Part shown: one piece after another, positions 1 to 6,077 of the stretch
How the letters are laid out: every line of letters begins with the position of its first letter
Numbering within the stretch: the stretch's first letter is position 1
Origin: Alphaproteobacteria bacterium
Lineage (GTDB): Bacteria; Pseudomonadota; Alphaproteobacteria; Reyranellales; Reyranellaceae
DNA: 8,800 nt
Assembly (NCBI GenBank): GCA_005884705.1
Contig: VBAF01000122.1
Coordinates: 3,774-12,573, forward strand
Direction: 5' to 3'
The notes under the pieces: generated by a model
Told to the model about the DNA's origin: nothing
What the model saw: only the letters and a program-made list of their open reading frames with translations
Databases searched by the model: none
Position numbers and translations under genes: made by a program

Positions 1-124
1 CACCAACGACGGCCTGCATCTCAACGATTTCGGCCAGAAGTGCGTCGGCAAGCTGTTGTCGACCGCGATCCTAGACACGGTCTATCCGCGCCGGTTGACG
101 GGTACGCCCAAGCCTTCACGCTGA
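1..124 (+). CDS. SGNH/GDSL-type hydrolase, C-terminal fragment (5' end outside window)
   Basis: An open frame enters from the left edge (first full codon at base 2) and ends at TGA 122-124, giving 40 residues. The fragment begins TNDGLHLNDFGQ. Its D-G-L-H segment matches the DxxH block near the C-terminus of SGNH/GDSL esterases and lipases, where Asp and His complete the catalytic triad with a Ser that would lie upstream of the window. The following 'LND.G...' is also usual there (G-x-x-K/R region before the last helix). Family membership is inferred from this one block, so the substrate cannot be named. The next gene starts 23 nt downstream on the same strand, so cotranscription is possible. 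Confidence 0.6.
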   Translation, partial: TNDGLHLNDFGQKCVGKLLSTAILDTVYPRRLTGTPKPSR

Positions 125-147
125 GCCTTTCCGTTTCGGGAGGCCCA

Positions 148-927
148 ATGAAAAAACGCCGCTTCGTCGACCTGTCGATCTACCTCGAGAACGACGTGAT
201 CTCCGATCCCGTGCCGTTCGGGCCGAAGATCCAGTACCACAAGCATGAGAACACGGCCGGACAGATCGCGAGCTTCTTCCCGGGCCTCAAGAAGGAAGAC
301 CTGCCCGACGGCGCAGGCTGGGCGGTCGAGAACGTCAACCTCTCGACCCACAACGGCACCCATCTCGACGCGCCCTATCATTTCCATCCGACGATGAACA
401 AGGGCGAGCGCGCCATCACCATCGACGAGGTGCCGCTCGAATGGTGCTTCCAGCCCGGCGTCAAGCTCGACTTCCGCGCCATGGAAGACGGCCATGTGAT
501 CACCGCCCACGAGGTCGACGCCGAGCTGAAGCGCATCGGCCACGCGCTGCAGCCGCTCGAGATAGTCGTGGTCAACACCCGCGCGGGCTCGCGCTACGGC
601 AACGACGACTACGTCAACTCGGGCTGCGGCATGGGCTACGACGCCACCATGTACCTGTTGGAGAAGGGCATTCGCCTCACCGGCACGGATGCCTGGAGCT
701 GGGATGCGCCGTTCTATTTCACCGCCCAGAAATGGGCCAAGGACCACGATCCCTCGATCATCTGGGAAGGCCACAAGGCGGGCCGCGACATCGGCTATTG
801 CCATCTCGAGAAGCTGCACAATCTCGAAGCTCTGCCGGGCGACGGCTTCACCATCGCCTGCTTCCCGCACAAGATCCGCGGCGCCTCGGCCGGCTGGACC
901 CGCGCTGTGGCGATCTTCGAGGAGTAG
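148..927 (+). CDS. Cyclase-family metal-dependent hydrolase (kynurenine formamidase-like fold)
   Basis: A 259-residue protein of the cyclase family (PF04199 type), which includes kynurenine formamidase and isatin hydrolase. These enzymes hydrolyse amide or lactam bonds using divalent metal. The diagnostic HxGTHxDxPxH signature is present as HNGTHLDAPYH at residues 68-78, so H68, H72, D74 and H78 are the expected metal and catalytic residues. A second conserved block, GTDAWSWD, follows in the C-terminal half, and the protein ends in the usual 'R..A' strand. The length is normal for the family. I chose ATG 148 because GGGAGG at 138-143 lies 4 nt upstream; the frame opens earlier at base 40, but that extension overlaps the preceding gene and has no family match. 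No signal peptide is visible, so it is probably cytoplasmic. The receptor gene starts 6 nt after its stop. The substrate is unknown; kynurenine formamidase activity specifically is not supported. Confidence 0.9.
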   Translation: MKKRRFVDLSIYLENDVISDPVPFGPKIQYHKHENTAGQIASFFPGLKKEDLPDGAGWAVENVNLSTHNGTHLDAPYHFHPTMNKGERAITIDEVPLEWCFQPGVKLDFRAMEDGHVITAHEVDAELKRIGHALQPLEIVVVNTRAGSRYGNDDYVNSGCGMGYDATMYLLEKGIRLTGTDAWSWDAPFYFTAQKWAKDHDPSIIWEGHKAGRDIGYCHLEKLHNLEALPGDGFTIACFPHKIRGASAGWTRAVAIFEE

Positions 928-933
928 CGGTCG

Positions 934-1899
934 ATGAACGCGAGCCGGCGCCTGATCGTCGCGATGGGCGCGGCACTTGCGGGTTGGCCGACCGCGACCC
1001 GGGCGTGGCCCGACCGGCCGGTCCGGATCATCGTCGGCTTCCAGGCCGGCGGCAGCAGCGACGTCGTGGCGCGCATCCTGGCTGAGCAGCTGCGGCCGCA
1101 GCTGGGCGGCGCCGCGGTGCTCGTCGACAACAAGCCGGGTGCCAGCGGCACGCTGGCGGCGGAGGCCGTCCTCAGCGCCCGCGACGGGCACAGCCTGATC
1201 GTCCTCGGCGACAGCCTGGTCACCGCGTCGCTGACCAACAAGAGTGTGCGGGTCCGGCCATTGCGCGATTTCCGGGCGATCAGCCTGATCTGCGAAGGCA
1301 CCCTGGTCGTGCTGGCGTCGGAGCGCGCTCCGTTCCACGACTTCGCTGCGTTCGTCGCCCACGTCAAAGCCCATCCGGGCGAGGTGAACTACGTTACCGC
1401 CGGGCTGGGCAGCCAGCAGCACTTGACGGCGGAGTACATCTTTTCCGCGCTCAAGCTCGAGATGACCCACGTGCCGATGCGAGGCGGAGCGCAGGCAACG
1501 CAGGACTTGGTGGGCGGCCAGGTCGAGGCGGCGGTGCTCGGCCTCGGCCCGACGCTGCCGCACATCCGCTCCGGAAAGCTGCGGGCGCTCGCCGTGACGG
1601 CGCCAGCGCGCTCGCCCCAGCTGCCCGACGTGCCGACCCTGGCCGAGCTCGGTGTGACGGGCTTCGCGGTCTCCCAATGGTTCGGCCTCGGCGCGCCGGC
1701 GGACACGCCGGAGCCGACCGTGAACCAATTGGCTCAAGCGGTCGCGAAGGGCCTCGACGACGACGCTGCCCGCCGCCGCCTGGAGGAGATCGGGTTCGCA
1801 GCCCGTTGGACGAGTCCCGCCGAATTTGCCGACAAGATGCGCGCCGACGAGGCACGCTGGCGCAGGCTGATCGTGGAGCGCGGGCTTAAGCTCGATTGA
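934..1899 (+). CDS. Bug/TctC-family tripartite tricarboxylate transporter substrate-binding protein
   Basis: A 321-residue periplasmic solute receptor of the Bug (TctC) family, which binds carboxylates and related small organic molecules. Residues 1-24 form a signal peptide (RR at 5-6, hydrophobic core, likely cleavage after TRA). The mature start WPDRPVRIIVGF...GGSSDVVAR (25-47) is the family hallmark, with D43 in the ligand-contacting loop. The DNKPGASG segment and the C-terminal 'P.LAELGV.GF..SQWFGL.AP..TP' block are also characteristic. The start ATG has GAGGAG at 919-924, inside the last codons of the cyclase gene, so translation is probably coupled. No TctA or TctB membrane subunit is in the window, which is common for Bug proteins because they greatly outnumber their permeases. 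The linkage suggests that its ligand is the cyclase substrate or a relative, which is inference. The gene ends 7 nt from a convergent gene with no terminator hairpin between them. Confidence 0.92.
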   Translation: MNASRRLIVAMGAALAGWPTATRAWPDRPVRIIVGFQAGGSSDVVARILAEQLRPQLGGAAVLVDNKPGASGTLAAEAVLSARDGHSLIVLGDSLVTASLTNKSVRVRPLRDFRAISLICEGTLVVLASERAPFHDFAAFVAHVKAHPGEVNYVTAGLGSQQHLTAEYIFSALKLEMTHVPMRGGAQATQDLVGGQVEAAVLGLGPTLPHIRSGKLRALAVTAPARSPQLPDVPTLAELGVTGFAVSQWFGLGAPADTPEPTVNQLAQAVAKGLDDDAARRRLEEIGFAARWTSPAEFADKMRADEARWRRLIVERGLKLD

Positions 1900-1906
1900 G
1901 AAGGGT

Positions 1907-2455
1907 TTAGGCCAGTGGTTCCGGCTCGCCCGGCGGCAGCGGCATCTCGAAGACGTTGAGTGTCATCGACACCAGCATGTAGTAGCCGCTGACGCCCACC
2001 AGATCGACCACGCCGGGCTCGCCCAAGGCGTCGACCGCGCGCTTGTAGTTGGGCGCCGACACGCGATTGGTCTCGAGGTATTCGGTGACGAAGTCGTAGA
2101 CCACACGCTCGACGTCGCGGGTGAAGGGCGGCGTCTGTCTGGTGCGGATCGCCTCAACGATCTCGGCCGACAGCCCGACTTCCTTCGCCAGCCGGGCATG
2201 GGCGTAGAACTCGTACTGCGCCTTGAAGTGCCGCCCGACCAGGCAGATCGCGAGCTCGCTCAGGTCGCGCGGCAGCGAGTTGCTGAAGCGGCAGTACTCG
2301 CCGAGCTTCTGCGCCCGGTCGGCCAATTCGGGCCGGCGCAGCCAGGGATCGAACGGCCCGCGCAGGGCACCGCGCGGGCCCGACACGATGGAGTCGGCCA
2401 CCTTCTTCTGTTCGGGCGTAAGGTTTTTGAGGTCGAGCGGCGCCAGACGCGGCAT
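1907..2455 (-). CDS. Carboxymuconolactone decarboxylase (CMD)-family protein, no CxxC
   Basis: A 182-residue all-helical protein of the CMD/AhpD-like superfamily. The best signature is residues 63-92: RDLSELAICLVGRHFKAQYE followed by FYAHARLAKEVGLS. It matches the family pattern of an R..E helix, then 'YEw..H...A...Gls', with E82 and H86 as the conserved acid/His pair. AhpD peroxidase-type members carry a CxxC motif; here the only cysteines are C55 and C71, not in such a motif, so thiol peroxidase activity is unlikely. A decarboxylase or other lyase/hydrolase role, or no known chemistry, remains possible. The ATG is supported by AGGAAGG at 2464-2470, 8 nt upstream. It is the last of three closely spaced minus-strand genes (31 nt after the secreted protein). 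It converges on the receptor gene with 7 nt between their stops. Confidence 0.85.
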   Translation of the reverse strand: MPRLAPLDLKNLTPEQKKVADSIVSGPRGALRGPFDPWLRRPELADRAQKLGEYCRFSNSLPRDLSELAICLVGRHFKAQYEFYAHARLAKEVGLSAEIVEAIRTRQTPPFTRDVERVVYDFVTEYLETNRVSAPNYKRAVDALGEPGVVDLVGVSGYYMLVSMTLNVFEMPLPPGEPEPLA

Positions 2456-2486
2456 GGCGTTTTCCTTCCTGATCGGCGGTTGATGG

Positions 2487-3074
2487 CTAGAGCGGGCAGC
2501 CCGCGTCGGCGATTCGGTTCTTGTCGGCCTGGTCGAAGATCGTATCGATCATGGCAAGGCCCGCATTCTCGGCCGCACCGGAGAAGGTCGGGCAGGAGGT
2601 GGTGGCGGCCCACAGCACCTTGCCGGTGTCGACCGCGTAGAGCGTCAGCACGATGCGCAGCGTCGGCGAGCTGACTCCGCCGGAGAGGCCGCCGCGTTGC
2701 TCGAACTTGTTGCGCGGCAGCTCGGGCCGCGGGTTGGCGCCCGGCCCGTCATAGCCGGGATTGCCGCCGATCGTCGCGCCGCCGCCGCCGCTGCCGCCGG
2801 CGGAGAAGTCGAAGTAGCTCACGTCCATGCGCATGACGTTGCCGCCGGAGAAGCCGACCTCGTTGCCGCGCCGCGCCAGCCGGACCATCACCTGGCGGCG
2901 CAGGTTGCGCGCCATCGCGGTGTCGGAGGTGAGCTGCACCGCCGTCTTGGCCTTCGGGATCGCCTGGTAGGCCTTGACCTCGAGCTGCCCCAGCTTGGGG
3001 CCGCTTGGGACCTGGGCCTGGGCCGGAACCGCGCCCAGGGCCAAGAGAGCCATCAGGCTCGTTGCGATACGCAT
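2487..3074 (-). CDS. Secreted protein of unknown function with glycine-rich loop
   Basis: A 195-residue protein. Residues 1-20 are a clear Sec signal peptide (MRIATSLMALLALGAVPAQA, AQA cleavage site), so it is exported, and there is no lipobox. The mature part has an N-terminal mixed region with a basic stretch (NLRRQVMVRLARRG, 57-70), a Gly/Pro-rich low-complexity segment at about 91-118, and a C-terminal region. The C-terminal LRIVLTLYAVDTGKVLWAATTS pattern (ending near residue 160) recalls strand pairs seen in small periplasmic proteins and lipoproteins such as DUF4136; I treat that only as a hint. Two cysteines, C161 and C193, could form a disulfide. I chose ATG 3074 because GGGGG at 3081-3085 is a good ribosome site and the signal peptide begins exactly there; the longer frame up to 3386 runs back into the aldolase gene. 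It sits 20 nt after that gene and 31 nt before the CMD gene, so it is probably in their operon. I do not recognise its function. Confidence 0.8.
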   Translation of the reverse strand: MRIATSLMALLALGAVPAQAQVPSGPKLGQLEVKAYQAIPKAKTAVQLTSDTAMARNLRRQVMVRLARRGNEVGFSGGNVMRMDVSYFDFSAGGSGGGGATIGGNPGYDGPGANPRPELPRNKFEQRGGLSGGVSSPTLRIVLTLYAVDTGKVLWAATTSCPTFSGAAENAGLAMIDTIFDQADKNRIADAGCPL

Positions 3075-3094
3075 TGTATTCCCCCTTGTCGTCC

Positions 3095-3838
3095 TCACGC
3101 CGCCAAGCGGCGCCAGCCCGGCTCGTCGCGGTCGAGCAGGCGCTTCAGCGAGTCGAAATGCACGTCCGCCTGCTGGGCGTCGGCTGCGATCTGTCGCGCG
3201 GTGTCCGCGGCGAGCGCCTCGTCGATATTGTGCAGCGGCTGGCCGGTCTGCATCGCCAGCACCTGCACCATTGCCGTGCGCTCGAGGTAGTAAAGATCGT
3301 CGTAGGCCTTGGCCACGGTCGGCCCGGTCACGATCACGCCATGGTTGCGCAGAAAGAGGATGTCCTTGTCGCCCAATGCCCGGCACATGCGGTCACCTTC
3401 GTCGTTGGACAGCGCGACGCCGGCATACTGCTCGTCGTAGGCGATTCGGTTCCAGTAGCGGAAGGCGTTCTGGGTGCACATCTCGATGCGCCCGTGCTTG
3501 ATCGAGGTCAGCGCGGTGGCGTAGGGCATGTGGGTGTGCAGCACCACCGCCGCCCGCTTGTTGCCCTGGTGGATGCGGGCATGGATGAAGAAGGCGGTCG
3601 CCTCGACCGGATACCTGCCCTCGATGACGTTGCCTTCGCCGTCGGCGATCACCAGATCAGCCGGCGTGATCTCCGACCAGTGCAGCCCGTGCGGATTGAC
3701 CAGGAACAGCTCGTCGCGGCCGGGCACGGCCATGCTGAAATGGTTGCACACGCCCTCGTTCAGCCCGTGCCGCGCCGCCATCCTGAGCGCCGTCGTGAGA
3801 TCCAGACGGGCCTGCGTGACGGGATCGTTGACCAACAT
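3095..3838 (-). CDS. Class II aldolase/adducin-domain enzyme
   Basis: A 247-residue protein of the class II aldolase/adducin family (PF00596 type), which includes L-fuculose-1-phosphate aldolase, L-ribulose-5-phosphate 4-epimerase and decarboxylases. The zinc ligands are visible: HTH at residues 101-103 (in VVLHTHMPYATAL) and H166 (in LRNHGVIV). E79, in PVEATAFFIH, is at the place of the usual catalytic acid. The N-terminal GLNEGVCNHFSMAVPG (25-40) matches the substrate/phosphate loop region of the fold ('G...g..GNiS.r.p'), although the usual GN-S is CNHFS here. Zinc binding is well supported; the exact reaction is not. The ATG is preceded by AGGAG about 8 nt upstream. It heads a three-gene minus-strand cluster with the secreted protein and the CMD protein, and is separated by 54 bp from the divergent hydrolase gene, so both promoters must share or overlap that gap. 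It is complete and probably cytoplasmic. Confidence 0.9.
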   Translation of the reverse strand: MLVNDPVTQARLDLTTALRMAARHGLNEGVCNHFSMAVPGRDELFLVNPHGLHWSEITPADLVIADGEGNVIEGRYPVEATAFFIHARIHQGNKRAAVVLHTHMPYATALTSIKHGRIEMCTQNAFRYWNRIAYDEQYAGVALSNDEGDRMCRALGDKDILFLRNHGVIVTGPTVAKAYDDLYYLERTAMVQVLAMQTGQPLHNIDEALAADTARQIAADAQQADVHFDSLKRLLDRDEPGWRRLAA

Positions 3839-3892
3839 CCTCTACGCTCCTGCAAAGCCCGCCAATGATGCCGTGCGGCGCGGGGTCTGTCG

Positions 3893-5230
3893 ATGAATGT
3901 CCTGTTCGAGTCGCCGCTCGGCGCGTTGCTGGCGCGGCCCTGGCTCGACGGCGCCGGTTTGTTCGGGCTGCGGCGATACATGCCGCTGTCGCGGCTGTGG
4001 GCCGCTGCCAACACGGCCGGCGAGGACGTCGCACGCTTTCGCGATGAGGCTGGCGGCTTGTCGGACGTGTGGTCGACGGGCCAGCTCCGTCCCCTGCTGG
4101 CCTCGGACGGCCGACGGCTCCGGTCGGCCGAGGAAGCGCGCCAGGTGTGGGAAGCGGCGATCTTCGAGCCGGGCGAGACGTCCGACCCTGGCCGGCTCGA
4201 CGCCGTGCGGCGCCGCGCTGCCACACGCCATCAGATGACGCGCGCCGTCTTCCTTCCTCTGTTGTTCCCGCGCCGGCCGACCGTGGCGCGCTGGCGGATC
4301 GATCCGCCGGCCGACCTCGCGGTCAACCCGTCGGCGCTCTACGGCGCGCCGTTCGACACCAGCCCGATCGAGGCGTCGCGGAGCTTCGTGCGCGAGGGTT
4401 TGCGGGAGTACTGGTTGCGTGCGCCGACGCCGCTGGCCCGTCTCCGGGCGCGACCCGGCAGCGAGGCGATGTATGCGCGCGTCGTCGAGCCCACCGAGGC
4501 GGTCGCGCGCGAGACGCTGGTGTTCGGCAGCGGCCTGTGCCTCGAGCTCGACCAGTTGACGATCGCGCGCGATCCCGGCCGGCGACTGGCGGCGATGGGT
4601 TGGCGCGTGATCGAGCCGATCTCGCCCTATCACGGGCTGCGCGCCATGCCGGGCTTCTACGGCGGCGAGCCGTTCTTCGCGCTGGCGCCGACCGGCCCGC
4701 TCGACCTGATCGTGGGCCAGACGCTCGAGACGGCGCGGCTTACCGCTTGGGCGCGCGGCCGCTTCGGCGGCGCGGTGGCCCTGGCCGGCATCTCGATGAG
4801 CTCGTTCGTCGCGCAGCAGGTCGCCAGTCACTGCGGTCTCTGGCCGGCCGATGCGCGGCCCGACGCCGTGTTGCTGATCAGCCATTCGGGGTGCCTGGAA
4901 GAGGTGATCTTCGCGGGCGAGCTTGCTTCGGTGATGGGCATCGAGCGCGCGCTCGGCGAGGCCGGCTGGACGCGCGAGGCGCTGGCGTCGGTCGCGCGGA
5001 CGATGGACCCGGCCGAGGTACCCGCGCTGCCGCCGACCCGCATCGTGTCGGTGCTGGGCGAAACCGATCGATGGGTGCCCTATGATCACGGCCTCGCCCT
5101 GGTCCGACAGTGGCAGCTTCCGGAGGGCAACATCTTCCGCTACGAGCTCGGCCACCTCGGCATGCCGGTCCAGCTCACGCGAGATCCGGCGCCGTTCGAG
5201 CGGCTCAGGCAGGTGTTGCGCGAGATCTAG
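3893..5230 (+). CDS. Alpha/beta hydrolase, ABHD18-like (DUF2048-type)
   Basis: A 445-residue alpha/beta hydrolase. The nucleophile elbow is AGISMSS, with the likely catalytic serine at S301 (GxSxS rather than the classical GxSxG). A strand and acid follow at VLGETDRWVPYD (D392), and the histidine is H421 in GHLGMP, giving the normal Ser-Asp-His order and spacing. The segment before the elbow (VIEPISPYHGLR) resembles the 'PYYGLR' stretch of ABHD18 proteins (PF09752), and the length is close to that family. I therefore favour an ABHD18-like hydrolase over a typical lipase; the substrate is unknown, though lipids or esters are plausible. There is no signal peptide, and the N-terminal ~130 residues precede the core as a helical, arginine-rich region. 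The start codon has only a weak GGGG upstream. The gene ends in a 26-bp tail-to-tail overlap with the DUF1194 gene. Confidence 0.78.
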   Translation: MNVLFESPLGALLARPWLDGAGLFGLRRYMPLSRLWAAANTAGEDVARFRDEAGGLSDVWSTGQLRPLLASDGRRLRSAEEARQVWEAAIFEPGETSDPGRLDAVRRRAATRHQMTRAVFLPLLFPRRPTVARWRIDPPADLAVNPSALYGAPFDTSPIEASRSFVREGLREYWLRAPTPLARLRARPGSEAMYARVVEPTEAVARETLVFGSGLCLELDQLTIARDPGRRLAAMGWRVIEPISPYHGLRAMPGFYGGEPFFALAPTGPLDLIVGQTLETARLTAWARGRFGGAVALAGISMSSFVAQQVASHCGLWPADARPDAVLLISHSGCLEEVIFAGELASVMGIERALGEAGWTREALASVARTMDPAEVPALPPTRIVSVLGETDRWVPYDHGLALVRQWQLPEGNIFRYELGHLGMPVQLTRDPAPFERLRQVLREI

Positions 5231-5939
5231 GGGCGGCGGAGATCTCGCGAACCAGCTTGCTGCGCACGGCGCGGCCGAAATCGTCGAAGCTCGCCGCCGA
5301 GATCATGAACGAGCCCGGTCCGCCGATCACGTTCTCTTCATAGTACTTGTCGAGGCCGGTGTCGGGCGGGCGGCCGAAATTCGTGCGGTTCATCATCACC
5401 GGCAGGCCGTTGATCACGAAGCCTTGCGCCACCAGCTTGTCGCGCACCAGCTCGGCCGGCGGACCGTCGTTGGTGCGGCCGTCGCCGGAGATGTCGATGA
5501 CGCGGCGCTTCGACTCGAATCCCGAATTGTCGAACCGCGCACCGGCGAAGGCGAGGGCGGCGCCGACCGCGGTCCAGCTCTGCGAAGTGCGCGGCGCCTC
5601 GGCGAGCTTGTCGGCAAAGCGGCGCGCGGCGGTCGGGCTGTCGATCACCGTCCAGTCGATCACCGCCACCTGGTAGTGCGTGCCGGCCCACTCGGTGTAG
5701 CAGAGCGCGATCCGCTTGTGCTCGCCCGACAGGATGGCGTCGATCACATGCTGGTTGGTCAGCGCCTCGACATAGCCGCGCCGCTGCAGCTCGGCCTCGA
5801 CCTCGTCGATCGAGCGCGAGACGTCGACGGCGAGCACGAGTTGCAGGTCGACGGGGGTCTGCGCGCGCGCCGGGCTCGCGCCGGCCCACGTTGCCAAAGG
5901 AGCCGCCAGGGAGCCGATAAGTGCGGTTCGTCGCTTCAT
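5205..5939 (-). CDS. Secreted DUF1194 protein with von Willebrand A-like fold
   Basis: A 244-residue exported protein of the DUF1194 family, a von Willebrand factor A-like family of unknown function. Residues 1-26 (MKRRTALIG...ASPARA) form a signal peptide with cleavage before Q27; the RR pair makes Tat export conceivable but unproven. The metal-ion-dependent adhesion site is complete: DVSRS at 39-43 (D39, S41, S43), T123 in the SWTAVGAAL helix, and D153 in ISGDGRTND. The protein should therefore bind Mg or Mn and possibly a partner protein. I chose ATG 5939 because GGAGG lies just upstream (reverse complement of 5945-5949) and the signal peptide starts there. An in-frame ATG at 5984 would add 15 residues before the signal peptide and lies on the edge of a terminator. 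The 3' end overlaps the convergent hydrolase gene by 26 bp. The partner and biological role are unknown. Confidence 0.9.
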   Translation of the reverse strand: MKRRTALIGSLAAPLATWAGASPARAQTPVDLQLVLAVDVSRSIDEVEAELQRRGYVEALTNQHVIDAILSGEHKRIALCYTEWAGTHYQVAVIDWTVIDSPTAARRFADKLAEAPRTSQSWTAVGAALAFAGARFDNSGFESKRRVIDISGDGRTNDGPPAELVRDKLVAQGFVINGLPVMMNRTNFGRPPDTGLDKYYEENVIGGPGSFMISAASFDDFGRAVRSKLVREISAAPRSRATPA

Positions 5940-5982
5940 GTCCGCCTCCGTCGGCCGATCATGCAAGAAAAGCACCTGATGC

Positions 5983-6016
5983 AAAAGAAAAACGCCGGAG
6001 CGGGGCTCCGGCGTTT
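5983..6016 (-). terminator. Intrinsic terminator of the RRM gene
   Basis: A perfect 12-bp inverted repeat (5990-6001 and 6005-6016, AAACGCCGGAGC and its complement) closes a GGG/CCC triloop. Read on the minus strand, the stem is followed directly by a T-rich run (TTTTTCTTTTGC, 5992 down to 5981). It lies 60 nt after the stop of the RRM gene and 43 nt before the start codon of the DUF1194 gene. It is oriented as a terminator for the RRM gene only; the plus side lacks a T-run (TTTCATTTC). Confidence 0.9.
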
Positions 6017-6041
6017 CATTTCAGCTCTGCTGAGTCCGCGC

Positions 6042-6077
6042 AGCTTCGCGGAAAGCTCACTGGTGAGCTGCGAAGCT
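6042..6077 (-). repeat. Nested inverted repeat over the RRM gene stop codon
   Basis: An inner palindrome AGCTCAC-TG-GTGAGCT (6054-6060 and 6063-6069) is flanked by an outer pair AGCTTCGC (6042-6049) and GCGAAGCT (6070-6077). Together they give a possible 15-bp stem with a 4-nt bulge (6050-6053). It reaches the last base of the stop codon, whose complement is at 6077-6079. AAGCTCACTGGT also occurs twice as a direct repeat (6053-6064 and 6073-6084), the second copy covering the stop. There is no T-run after it, so it is not itself a normal terminator. It may protect the 3' end or arise from a short duplication; the function is inference. Confidence 0.6.

Noticed and set aside
82..1737. 551-codon open frame on the minus strand opposite the cyclase and receptor genes
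   Set aside because: Its translation is Arg/Asp/Ala/His-rich with no family features; it is the antisense shadow expected in high-GC DNA over two well-supported genes.
3842..5155. 437-codon minus-strand frame opposite the ABHD18-like gene
   Set aside because: Low-complexity Arg/Glu/Ala composition and no motifs; the plus-strand frame has an intact catalytic triad.
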